A model generated the notes under the pieces. That model made no database searches and had not been told where the DNA came from. It saw only the letters and a program-made list of their open reading frames with translations. A stretch of 33,494 nucleotides of DNA from Acidimicrobiaceae bacterium (lineage in GTDB: Bacteria; Actinomycetota; Acidimicrobiia; Acidimicrobiales; UBA8190), in NCBI GenBank assembly GCA_003151955.1, contig PLZB01000064.1, positions 29,562-63,055 of the forward strand. The letters are read 5' to 3'. Below are positions 14,456 to 21,511 of the stretch, one piece after another; positions within the stretch are counted from its first letter, which is position 1; each line of letters begins with the position of its first letter. The position numbers and the translations under genes were made by a program.

Positions 14456-15511
14456 TCAGGGGAGGACCAGGTGGACGTCCCCGAATTCGTGCCAGAGGTA
14501 GCCCTGGTCCAGGCTGGCGGCATAGGACCGCTCCAACAGGTCCCGGCCGGCCACCGCCTCCAGCATGAGCAGGTGTGAGGCCTCGGGCTCGTGCCACCCG
14601 GTGAGCAGCCCGTCCACGACCGCCACCCCCCGCTCGGGGGTCACGATCAGGTCGGTCCAACCGTCGAGGGCCCGGATCTCACCGCCAGCCGGGTCGTGGG
14701 CCGACTCCAGGGCCCGGACCACGGTGGTCCCCACCGCCACCACCCGGCCCCCGGCGGCCCTGGTGGCGTTGACCCGTCGGGCCGTGGTTGCCGGGACCCG
14801 AACCCGCTCGGGGTAGGGGAGCTCGTCGGCTTCGAGGGAGGCCACCCCGGTGTGCAGCACGATCGGGGCCACACCGACTCCCTTGGCCACGAGCCGGGTG
14901 ACGATCTCGGGGGTGAAGGGGCGGCCGGCGCTGGGCATCTCGGCGCTGCCCGGCTCGGTGACGTAGACGTTCTGGTAGGCGGCCAGCGGCCAGGGGCGCT
15001 CGACGTAGTCGTAGCGGATGGGCCGCCCGTTGACGGCCAACCAGGTCAACACCGGGGTCGGCACCTGGAGCCGTCCCACCCAGAGCCGGGTGCTGTCCCG
15101 GTAGGGCTCGAGCAGCTCCATCGTGGAGCCGTCCTCCCCCAACCGCAGCCGTCGGGGCGGCCCCTCCCCGGGGCCCTCCGGCCAGCGCTCGGTGGTCCGC
15201 CCCACGGGACGGCGGGGCTCCAGGACCCAGAGCTCCCCGCCGAGCCGGGCCGACAGGTGGACCACCACAGCCGTCCCGGTGCCTGGCTCCACACCGGTGA
15301 CCGCGGCCGGGAGGGTTCCGGAGGTGTTGACGACCACCAGGTCCTCGGGCTCGAGGAACCCGGGCAGGAGGGAGAAGGTGGAGTGGACGAGGCGGCCCTC
15401 TCCCCGGTAGGCCACCATCATCCGGACGGCGTCCCGGGTCAGGCCCCGGGCCTCGGGCGGCTCCCCGGCCTCGAGCTCACCCGGAAGGGTGAAGCTGAGC
15501 CGATCGGTCAC
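14456..15511 (-). CDS. QueA-like S-adenosylmethionine:tRNA ribosyltransferase-isomerase homologue, divergent
   Basis: A 351-residue protein of the QueA family, which in its classical form moves the ribosyl group of SAM onto 7-aminomethyl-deazaguanine in tRNA. The C-terminal half is clear: TARRVNATRAAGGRVVAVGTTVVRALES, then TDLIVTPERGVAVVDGLLTGWHEPEASHLLMLEA and GYLWHEFGDVHLVLP. Against the family consensus as I recall it, the N-terminal N-(D/N)-(T)-(R/K)-V-(I)-P-A-R block is NTSGTLPAAV here, losing the basic residues, and the FHLPxS block is WHEPEAS. It may therefore act on another substrate. The GTG start overlaps the TGA of the upstream SDR gene (GTGA), so the two are co-translated under the SoxR-type promoter. 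No other queuosine genes are in the window. Confidence 0.8.
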   Translation of the reverse strand: MTDRLSFTLPGELEAGEPPEARGLTRDAVRMMVAYRGEGRLVHSTFSLLPGFLEPEDLVVVNTSGTLPAAVTGVEPGTGTAVVVHLSARLGGELWVLEPRRPVGRTTERWPEGPGEGPPRRLRLGEDGSTMELLEPYRDSTRLWVGRLQVPTPVLTWLAVNGRPIRYDYVERPWPLAAYQNVYVTEPGSAEMPSAGRPFTPEIVTRLVAKGVGVAPIVLHTGVASLEADELPYPERVRVPATTARRVNATRAAGGRVVAVGTTVVRALESAHDPAGGEIRALDGWTDLIVTPERGVAVVDGLLTGWHEPEASHLLMLEAVAGRDLLERSYAASLDQGYLWHEFGDVHLVLP

Positions 15512-16206
15512 CGGTCGGCCCCGGCCAAGAGCTCGGCGGCCACGACCCGTCCGCTGGGCGGTCGCCGGTCCAGGAGGTGGAGGAGGGCGGGAACCACATC
15601 CTCCGGGAGGGGCCGGTCGCTGATGTCCTCTCCGGGGAATGCCTCCTGGTGCATCTGGGTCCGCATGTCCCCCGGGTCGAGCCACCACACCCCGAGGTCG
15701 GGCTCCTCGACGGCCAGCACCCGGCTGAGTTGCTCCAGGGCGGCCTTCGACGAGCCGTAGCCACCCCACCCCGGGTAGGCCTCGACGGCGGCATCCGACG
15801 TGACGTCCACCACGGCGCCCCCGGCCACCCGGAGCAGGGGGAGGGCCAGCTGGATGAGTCCGAGGGGGCCGAGCACGTTGGTCTCGTAGACGGCCCGGAG
15901 GCGCTCGAGGGGGAAGTGGGCCAGGGCCGGCAGGGGGCTGGGCCCCAGGGTGCTGGCGTTGTTCACGAGGAGGTCCAGGCGCCCGCTCAGCCCCCGGGCC
16001 ACCTCGACGAGCGTGGCCCGGTGCCCGGCGTCGGTGACATCCCCGGGGACGATGGTGATCCCGACGACGTCGGCCAGCGGGCCGAGGGCGGCGCCATCCC
16101 GTCCGTCGACGACGACCCGCCAACCCCGGCCGGCCAACCCGACGGCGAGGGCCCGGCCCAAGCCGCGGGATCCTCCGGTGACGACTGCAGTCCTGGTGTC
16201 TTCCAT
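15508..16206 (-). CDS. Short-chain dehydrogenase/reductase
   Basis: A 232-residue classical SDR. The cofactor motif is TGGSRGLG (10-17), NNAS follows at 81-84, and the catalytic residues are S136, Y149 and K153 in the expected spacing. R at 36 (DGRD) after the second strand favours NADP(H). ATG at 16206 lies 6 nt from TACGGT (16213-16218) and so is probably leaderless. The promoter has a 19-bp spacer and a SoxR-type palindrome, and soxR is transcribed away from it, so the enzyme is likely induced by redox-active compounds. Its substrate, perhaps a quinone or other carbonyl, is not shown by sequence. Confidence 0.9.
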   Translation of the reverse strand: MEDTRTAVVTGGSRGLGRALAVGLAGRGWRVVVDGRDGAALGPLADVVGITIVPGDVTDAGHRATLVEVARGLSGRLDLLVNNASTLGPSPLPALAHFPLERLRAVYETNVLGPLGLIQLALPLLRVAGGAVVDVTSDAAVEAYPGWGGYGSSKAALEQLSRVLAVEEPDLGVWWLDPGDMRTQMHQEAFPGEDISDRPLPEDVVPALLHLLDRRPPSGRVVAAELLAGADR

Positions 16207-16212
16207 GGGTCG

Positions 16213-16251
16213 ACCGTACAACTTGAAGTTGACTTCAAGTCAAGGGATACT
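16213..16251. promoter_or_regulatory. Divergent SoxR-type operator and promoters
   Basis: The palindrome ACTTGAAGT-TG-ACTTCAAGT (16221-16240) has two perfect 9-bp arms and resembles the known SoxR box with its central TCAAGT/ACTTGA halves. On the minus strand it lies within TTGACT (16238-16243), a 19-bp spacer and TACGGT (16213-16218), the over-long spacing typical of promoters activated by MerR/SoxR proteins. On the plus strand TTGAAG (16223-16228), 17 bp and GATACT (16246-16251) form a normal promoter for soxR, so SoxR should also control itself. Confidence 0.8.
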
Positions 16252-16257
16252 TCGAGG

Positions 16258-16713
16258 ATGCTCACCATCGGCGAGACGGCCGAGCGGGCCAACGTGGCCA
16301 CGTCGGCCCTCCGGTTCTACGAGCGGGAGGGCCTGATCTCCTCGGTCCGCACCCCGGGAGGCCAGCGGCGCTACCACCGGGAGGTCCTCCGGCGGGTGGC
16401 CTTCGTCCGGGCCGCCCAGCGGGTGGGCCTGAGCCTGGAGGAGATCAGGGCGGCCCTGGCCACCTTGCCCGAGGGGCGGACCCCCACCGGGGCCGACTGG
16501 AAGCGGCTCTCACGCTCGTGGCGACCACTCCTCAACCGGCGGATCGCCGAGTTGGAGCGGGTCCGGGACGGCCTCGGCTCCTGCATCGGCTGCGGCTGCC
16601 TCTCGCTCCGGGTCTGCCACCTGCTCAACCCGGACGACCGGGCCGGTGCGGAGGGACCGGGACCCCGCTGGCTCTTGGACGAGGACCCCGCAGTGGTGCC
16701 GGATATGCCCTGA
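16258..16713 (+). CDS. soxR: Redox-sensitive transcriptional activator SoxR
   Basis: A 151-residue MerR-family regulator. The N-terminal winged helix begins MLTIGETAERANVATSALRFYEREGL and includes GGQRRY; a dimerisation helix follows. The [2Fe-2S] cluster motif C-x2-C-x-C-x5-C is intact at C109, C112, C114 and C120 (SCIGCGCLSLRVC), followed by LLNPDDRAG as in proteobacterial SoxR. Oxidation of this cluster by redox-cycling compounds switches the protein to activation. The ATG is 6 nt from the GATACT -10, a leaderless layout. The likely target is the divergent SDR and QueA-like operon across the palindrome. Confidence 0.95.
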   Translation: MLTIGETAERANVATSALRFYEREGLISSVRTPGGQRRYHREVLRRVAFVRAAQRVGLSLEEIRAALATLPEGRTPTGADWKRLSRSWRPLLNRRIAELERVRDGLGSCIGCGCLSLRVCHLLNPDDRAGAEGPGPRWLLDEDPAVVPDMP

Positions 16714-16826
16714 TTCTCCACCCCGGGTGAAGGCCAGGCCTGCCTCACCGCACACCGGAGACGATTCCGCCGAATCGGAATGAACCGGTGCGGCCCAGTC
16801 CTGATGGTGCTCCGGCACCGTGCCTG

Positions 16827-16832
16827 TAGGAT
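16827..16832 (+). promoter_or_regulatory. Candidate -10 of tRNA-Ser(CGA)
   Basis: TAGGAT lies 52 nt before the tRNA on the same strand. No matching -35 was found. The rest of the 171 bp between soxR and the tRNA shows nothing else. Confidence 0.35.
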
Positions 16833-16884
16833 TGGGACTTCGTGTGGCCACCCCCGACCGGGCCGACGGCACGAAAGTCCAGAT

Positions 16885-16971
16885 GGAGGAGTGCGAGAGC
16901 GGACGAATCGGACGGTCTCGAAAACCGTTGAAGTCGCAAGGCTTCCGTGGGTTCGAATCCCACCTCCTCCG
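16885..16971 (+). tRNA. tRNA-Ser(CGA)
   Basis: An 87-nt class II tRNA. Acceptor GGAGGAG (16885-16891) pairs with CTCCTCC (16964-16970), discriminator G. The anticodon stem ACGGT/ACCGT encloses CTCGAAA, giving anticodon CGA for TCG codons. A long variable arm (GAAGTCGCAAGGCTTC) and T-loop GGTTCGAATCC are present; CCA is not encoded. Its D-arm is nearly identical to that of tRNA-Ser(GGA) at 9109. Confidence 0.97.
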
Positions 16972-16976
16972 CAGCT

Positions 16977-17024
16977 CAGAGCCGGTTTCCGCCGGCCGGG
17001 GGCGACCCCGGCCGGCGGGCTCTG
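16977..17024 (+). terminator. Terminator of tRNA-Ser(CGA)
   Basis: A 13-bp perfect GC stem (16989-17001 with 17006-17018) with a GCGA loop is extended by CAGAGC (16977-16982) pairing with GCTCTG (17019-17024), leaving a 6-nt bulge. It starts 6 nt after the tRNA. Confidence 0.8.
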
Positions 17025-17065
17025 TCCCGAGGGGGGCCAACATCTGGGTTCCCTGGAGCGGAGCC

Positions 17066-17126
17066 TTCCGTAACCCAGGGAGTTGTGGAGCGATAGTATC
17101 AAATCGTTCCGTAACTCAGGGAGTAG
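17066..17126 (+). promoter_or_regulatory. Fic promoter flanked by two 20-bp direct repeats
   Basis: TTCCGTAACCCAGGGAGTTG (17066-17085) and TTCCGTAACTCAGGGAGTAG (17107-17126) match at 18 of 20 positions and start 41 bp apart, near four helical turns. Each contains an imperfect palindrome around AACTC-AGG-GAGTT. Between them lies a TAGTAT -10 (17094-17099) inside the odd palindrome GATAGTATC. One repeat covers the -35 position and the other the region just past the start of transcription, a layout that suits repression. Confidence 0.6.
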
Positions 17127-17136
17127 CGGCAGGCTG

Positions 17137-18264
17137 ATGGCTGGACACGAGGTCGGGGTCGAGTGGAACGGGCGCCGGGCGCGGGCCTGGGTGCCTGACC
17201 CGCTGTCGACCCGGGACCTGGACCTGTCGGAGCGGACGGTGCGGGCCACCGAGCAGGCCATCGCCCTGGCCCGGAGGGGGAGCGACGAGCTGCCGGCCCG
17301 CTGGGAGGCGCTGGCCCGGCTGCTGCTGAGGGCCGAGGGTGTCGCCTCCTCGTACATCGAAGGGGTCACCGCTCCCCTGGCCGACGTCGCCGGCGCCGAA
17401 CTCGACCCCACGGTGGGCGAGGCGGCCTCGTGGGTGGCCGACAATCTCGCCGTCGCCAGCTCTGCCATCGACCATGCCCGCCACGGGCCCCTCGAGCCGC
17501 AGACGCTCCACGACTGGCACCGGAGCCTCATGAGGAGCGCTAAGCACCTTCCGGCGCATCTCATCGGGGCTCCGAGGGATCTCCAAGGATGGATCGGCGG
17601 CACCAGCCCCCTCGACGCCGCCCTCGTCACCCCGCCGCCCGAGTACCTCGACGGCCTGCTCGCCGACCTGGTCGCCTTCGTCAACCGCACCGACATCGAC
17701 GCGGTCACGCAGGCGGCCGTCGCCCACGCCCAGTTCGAGGTGATCCACCCCTACGGGGACGGCAACGGCCGGGTCGGGCGGGTCCTCGTCGGATGGATCC
17801 TCACGCGGCGCCTCGACCTGGTCAGCCCGCCTCCGGTCAGCGTGCGGATGGCGTCGGATCGGGGCGGCTACCTCGCCGGGCTGACACTCTTCCGCATGGG
17901 TGAGGTCGACAACTGGGTCCGCTGGTTCGCCGGCGTCGTCAGCGGAGCCGGCGAGGCCACCATCAACCTGATCCACGCCGTCGAGGATCTGCAGCGCCGC
18001 TGGGCCGACCGACTCACCGGGCTCAGGGCCGACGCCGCCGCCCACCGGGTCCTCGACCTGCTGCCCCAGTACCCCGTCCTCGCCGCCAACACCGTCGCCG
18101 ATGCCCTCGACGTCACCGAACGGGCCGGACGCTCCGCCCTCGAGGAGCTCGCCGCCCACGGCATCGTCGAACCTTTCGAGCCCGGACGGCGCGACCCGGG
18201 CCGCCCCCGCCGGTGGTGGCTCGCCCGCGAGCTCACCGACCTCGTCAGCGCCTGGTCCCGATAG
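17137..18264 (+). CDS. Class II Fic family protein (probable AMP-transferase)
   Basis: A 375-residue Fic-domain protein. The active-site loop HPYGDGNGRVGR (204-215) carries the catalytic histidine H204 and the phosphate-binding GNGR. An N-terminal inhibitory motif of the (S/T)xxxE(G/N) type, S71-S-Y-I-E75-G, precedes the core, which marks a class II protein that holds itself inactive until relieved. The C-terminal 80 residues look like a winged-helix DNA-binding domain (NTVADALDVTERAGRSALEELAAHGIVEPF). Fic enzymes usually transfer AMP to Ser/Thr/Tyr side chains. ATG 17137 is chosen as the start because it lies just after the repeat-flanked promoter. No separate antitoxin gene is adjacent, and the winged helix could bind the repeats upstream. 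Confidence 0.9.
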   Translation: MAGHEVGVEWNGRRARAWVPDPLSTRDLDLSERTVRATEQAIALARRGSDELPARWEALARLLLRAEGVASSYIEGVTAPLADVAGAELDPTVGEAASWVADNLAVASSAIDHARHGPLEPQTLHDWHRSLMRSAKHLPAHLIGAPRDLQGWIGGTSPLDAALVTPPPEYLDGLLADLVAFVNRTDIDAVTQAAVAHAQFEVIHPYGDGNGRVGRVLVGWILTRRLDLVSPPPVSVRMASDRGGYLAGLTLFRMGEVDNWVRWFAGVVSGAGEATINLIHAVEDLQRRWADRLTGLRADAAAHRVLDLLPQYPVLAANTVADALDVTERAGRSALEELAAHGIVEPFEPGRRDPGRPRRWWLARELTDLVSAWSR

Positions 18265-18635
18265 GCAGAGCCCTCGGATAGACCCGCCGGGGGAGGCGAG
18301 CACTTGAAGATCCCTGGCGATGCACTCCACCATCTCGTCGTGGGAGGCCATGAGGAAGTGGTGCAGGCAGCGCCAGGCTTCATCGCTGTGATTCGGATGG
18401 ATGGAATTGAGCCCGATGCGCTGCTCCAGCCAGAGAGAATTCCGAACCTCATGGGCCGAGTACGCCCGCAGTCCCTTCCCATGCAGGGGATGACCCTCGA
18501 TGGCCTCGTCGTTCGGGGAACCCATCCCGATCGACGCGACCCCCTGAACTCGACGACGCCGAGCGCTTCGGGCTGTGTGGTGGCCGTGGCCCTGGCCGAC
18601 CAGCTCGGGGCGGCCCTGGCCGGGGCCGACCCCAA
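18265..18635 (-). pseudogene. Frameshifted and 3'-truncated remnant of a conserved hypothetical gene
   Basis: One frame encodes QPEALGVVEFRG (up to about 18551) and another encodes VASIGMGSPNDEAIEGHPLHGKGL and on through YSAHEVRNSLWLEQ, NSIHPNHSDEAWRCLHHFLMASHDEMVECIARDLQVL. Adding one G to the GGGGG run near 18545-18550 would join them smoothly as EFRG-VASIGMGSPNDE. The pattern GSPNDEA..GHPL..GL..Y...EV..S.W matches a widespread small-protein family I remember but cannot name. There is no stop before the frame runs into the antisense of fic, so the 3' end is lost too. Limits are approximate. No other feature was found in 18265-18686. Confidence 0.55.
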
Positions 18636-18686
18636 CTGAGAGAGGGGAGCTGCCCCGGACCCGGGGTGGTGCCCGGCCGATGCCTG

Positions 18687-20153
18687 CTACTCCCCCCGGT
18701 AGAGGCGTTCCATGTCGATGAGCTCGACCTCAGGGCGCTTGGCTGCGGCGGCAGTCAGGGCGCGGTCGAATCCGGACGCCGAGAAGACGAGGAGCTTGGC
18801 GGTGGCCGCCGATGAGTGCCTGGTCTGTAGGAGGTCCCTGATCCGTTCGAGGCGACTCAGATCGGCCGGCGTCCTTCGCTCTGCGGTGTGCTTGGCCTCA
18901 CCCAGGGCGAGAATGGCGGAGGAGCCGTCGGGCTGGCGTCCGAGAGCGACCACGTCGACTTCGAACTGAGACCTGGCCGCAGCGTCGTTGATGACCGCCG
19001 GTGCCACGCTGGCGGCTTCTCCACCGACGGTGGCGGGAGCCGCCCATCGGAACGTGAATTCCCGGGCCAACTCCTCGAAATGCGGTCCGAGGACACGGGC
19101 CCTGAAGCGAGGTTGGGCGTCGGTCCATGCCGCCTCGGTCCGGCGCTCCTCGAATCGGGCCAGGTCCGGACGGGTGACGACATGATGGAACCGGACGATC
19201 GGGTCTGCGATGCGGTAGATCGGACGCCTTTCCCGGAGCGCATCGTCCATCCGGGCAACGAACCCGGCTTCTTCCAGCGCCATGAGGGGATGCTGGACAG
19301 CCCGCGCTTCCCGTCCGAGTGCAGAGGCGATGCCGCTCTGGCTCCTCTGGCCGGTGGCGATCGCCGCCACAACCGAGTGGTAGAGCGCTCGGTCCGAAAG
19401 GACCCGCTCCTCCGTGAGGAGGTAGTCGTCCTCCCGGAAGAGGGCACTGGCGGGATTGAGGGGGCCCTCGGCCAGCCACCTGGCCAGGTCGCCGGCTCGC
19501 TGAGGCGGCCTGGCCGGGAGAAGGTCCCGATAGCCCGGAGTCCCGCCCAGGACGGCATGGACCCCGAAGGCCGCATCGGGTTGCTCGATCTTCCAGAATG
19601 CGGCCGAAGTCCGGTAGTCGAAGGTTCGAACGACCACATCGAGAACGGCTCTCCCTCGGAGCGCCTGGGTACCGGTGAGCATGGTGGCCATGACCGAGAG
19701 CGCCGAGCCGCACAGCACGAGCCGGAGCGGCGAGCCTCCGTCGCGGGATCGGTCGATCTCCCGTTGGAGCAGTGAGGGAAGTTCCGGCGAGTGGCCGAGC
19801 AGGTAGGGGAACTCGTCCAGGACCACGAGGTTGGGCGCTCCCCGGGCGGGCATGTTCTGGAGCGCTTCCATGACGGCGTCCCAATTGTCGAGGGCGAGTC
19901 GGCCGCCGGGCACCCCGAGATGGGTCCCGAGGGCGGCTCCAAGGCTCCTGAGGGCTTGGGTTCGCTCCTCTTCGACAGCTTGGTAGTAGAAACCTCCTAC
20001 CTCCTCCGCCAGCCGGCGAAGGAGGAACGACTTCCCCTGCCGACGTCGGCCTCGGACGAAGGCAAGGTGGATGCCCGGGCCGCGTTGTCCTGCGAAGGCG
20101 ACGAGATCGTCCCATTCGTGATCGCGGTCGAAAAGATCGGCGGGCCGGCTCAC
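18687..20153 (-). CDS. Archaeal-type AAA ATPase with C-terminal DUF234/PD-(D/E)XK-like domain
   Basis: A 488-residue STAND-like P-loop ATPase. Walker A is GRRRQGKS (35-42), Walker B is LVVLDEF (109-115). A helical and winged-helix middle region (about 235-330, SQSGIASALGREARAVQHPLMALEEAGFV) follows. The C-terminal DUF234-type domain contains FEVDVVAL ... ILALGEAKHTAE, the D...E-x-K order of the PD-(D/E)XK nuclease fold. Such ATPases are scattered by horizontal transfer and their role is not settled; defence or mobile-element maintenance has been suggested. GTG at 20153 is 7 nt from TAGTAT, a leaderless start. Codon use is less GC-biased than in its neighbours, which supports acquisition. Confidence 0.88.
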   Translation of the reverse strand: MSRPADLFDRDHEWDDLVAFAGQRGPGIHLAFVRGRRRQGKSFLLRRLAEEVGGFYYQAVEEERTQALRSLGAALGTHLGVPGGRLALDNWDAVMEALQNMPARGAPNLVVLDEFPYLLGHSPELPSLLQREIDRSRDGGSPLRLVLCGSALSVMATMLTGTQALRGRAVLDVVVRTFDYRTSAAFWKIEQPDAAFGVHAVLGGTPGYRDLLPARPPQRAGDLARWLAEGPLNPASALFREDDYLLTEERVLSDRALYHSVVAAIATGQRSQSGIASALGREARAVQHPLMALEEAGFVARMDDALRERRPIYRIADPIVRFHHVVTRPDLARFEERRTEAAWTDAQPRFRARVLGPHFEELAREFTFRWAAPATVGGEAASVAPAVINDAAARSQFEVDVVALGRQPDGSSAILALGEAKHTAERRTPADLSRLERIRDLLQTRHSSAATAKLLVFSASGFDRALTAAAAKRPEVELIDMERLYRGE

Positions 20154-20200
20154 CCGATGAATACTAGTTCAGATTTGTATTAGTCGATCTTGTATTCCTC
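20154..20200 (-). promoter_or_regulatory. AT-rich promoter of the DUF234 ATPase
   Basis: TAGTAT on the minus strand (20161-20166) is 7 nt before the GTG. The surrounding 40 bp are strikingly AT-rich for this window and hold an inverted repeat GAATAC (20159-20164) / GTATTC (20192-20197) plus two TTGTATT direct copies, a possible operator. Confidence 0.5.
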
Positions 20201-20260
20201 AGGGCTCGGCCCTGCCGGGTCCGACCCGAACCCAGGACCGGCGCCTGCCAGAATGGTCCG

Positions 20261-21511
20261 GTGGAGGCAACCGCCGGGGAACGACGGGGCCTCGGCCACC
20301 GGCCCCCACTCGACGGGCTCCGGGGGATCGCCTTCGCTTTGGTCTTCCTGGGCCACAGCAACGTCCAGGACGTCTTCGCCCCGGCGGCCACGGCCATGTT
20401 CCTCTTCTTCGCCCTGAGCGGCTTCCTCATCACCGCCCTCCTCCTCGGGGAGCTCGGGGCGACGGGCCGGATCTCCCTTCCCCGGTTCTTCGAGCGACGG
20501 GCCCTCCGGCTCCTCCCCGCCCTCGTCCTCTTCCTGGCCGTCTGGCTCCTGGTGGCCGCCCTCTTCGGGAGCCGGCCCTGGATCTCCTCCGTCCCCGGGA
20601 CCTCACCGGGCCGGGCCCTGGGCTTCCCCGTCGCCCTGGAGGGAGCGGCCGCCGCCCTGGCCTACTCGAGCAACTGGCTGGGGCTCACCGGCCTCGTCCA
20701 CGCCTGGGTCCCCATCGGACATCTCTGGTCCCTGAACGTCGAGGAGCAGTTCTACCTGAGCTGGGCCCCCCTCCTCTTCCTCCTGACCCGACGGACCGGG
20801 GACCGCGACGGCGCCAGGGGCCGGCTCCTCCCCGCCGTGATCGTCACCCTCGGAGCCCTCTCCCTCCTCGAGACAGTCCTCTTCCTGGCCCACGGGGTCT
20901 CGGCCAACCGGATCTACATCGCCCCCGACACCCGGGCCGCCGAGTTCCTCACCGGGGCACTCCTCGCCGTGGCCTGGTCGAGAGGCCGACTGGCCTGGCT
21001 GGGCCGGCCCGTGGCCGGAGCGGTCGCCGGAGGAGCCTCGGTGGCGGCCCTCGTGGCCGCCGCCGCCGTCCTGAAGCACCCGGGCTGGGCCGGCCAGCCC
21101 GAGGCCTGGATCGTCTCCACCGTGGCCGGGGGTCTCGTCGTGGCCCTGGTCTGCGAGCGCTCGGACGGCTGGGCCGCCCGGGTCCTCTCCGGCCGGGTCC
21201 TCACCTACCTCGGCCGCCGCTCCTACGCCCTCTACCTCTGGCACTACCCCTGGCTGACCTGGTTCCGGAGCCTCGGGACGGTCGGGGTCCTCCTGGCCCT
21301 GGCCGGCACCCTGGCCTCGGCCGAGGTCTCCTGGCGGCTGGTCGAGGCCCGGGCCATGGCCTACGCCCGGAGGAGCCGACCGAACACGGCGGCGGCGAAC
21401 CGGTCGGCCGACCCGGGGGAGAGTCCACAGAAGAAGGCCGGCTCGGCCAGCTCCACCTCGATCACCGCCGGGCTGCCGTCCTCGAGCCGGACGAGGTCGA
21501 CCCGGGCGTAG
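20261..21511 (+). CDS. Acyltransferase 3 family membrane protein (OafA/YrhL-like)
   Basis: A 416-residue integral membrane O-acyltransferase. The family start RPPLDGLRGIAFALVFLGHSN with H32, then FFALSGFLITALLL and RFFERRALRLLPAL, is complete, followed by about ten hydrophobic segments and WSLNVEEQFYLSWAPLL in the middle. Members transfer acetyl or similar groups to envelope sugars. GTG at 20261 has CAGAAT 6 nt upstream (20249-20254), close to the leaderless layout. The last 50 residues are Ser/Arg-rich, fall after the final membrane segment and lie antisense to the decayed ATP-grasp gene, so the natural stop may have been lost. Confidence 0.88.
   Translation: MEATAGERRGLGHRPPLDGLRGIAFALVFLGHSNVQDVFAPAATAMFLFFALSGFLITALLLGELGATGRISLPRFFERRALRLLPALVLFLAVWLLVAALFGSRPWISSVPGTSPGRALGFPVALEGAAAALAYSSNWLGLTGLVHAWVPIGHLWSLNVEEQFYLSWAPLLFLLTRRTGDRDGARGRLLPAVIVTLGALSLLETVLFLAHGVSANRIYIAPDTRAAEFLTGALLAVAWSRGRLAWLGRPVAGAVAGGASVAALVAAAAVLKHPGWAGQPEAWIVSTVAGGLVVALVCERSDGWAARVLSGRVLTYLGRRSYALYLWHYPWLTWFRSLGTVGVLLALAGTLASAEVSWRLVEARAMAYARRSRPNTAAANRSADPGESPQKKAGSASSTSITAGLPSSSRTRSTRA

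Noticed and set aside
9109..16971. The two tRNA-Ser genes as borders of an integrated element
   Set aside because: Their similarity is that expected of isoacceptors, and housekeeping genes (tadA, soxR) lie between them.
17116..18264. Long minus-strand frame antisense to fic
   Set aside because: It is a low-complexity antisense shadow; only its 5' part (beyond 18265) has protein-like conservation and is reported as a remnant.
18304..18639. Plus-strand 111-residue frame after fic
   Set aside because: It is antisense to the conserved GSPNDEA remnant and has no ribosome-binding site or -10.
19989..20010. Match of about 11 bp to the 3' end of tRNA-Ser(CGA), as if an attachment-site copy
   Set aside because: Too short, inside the ATPase coding sequence, and no integrase is present between the two sites.
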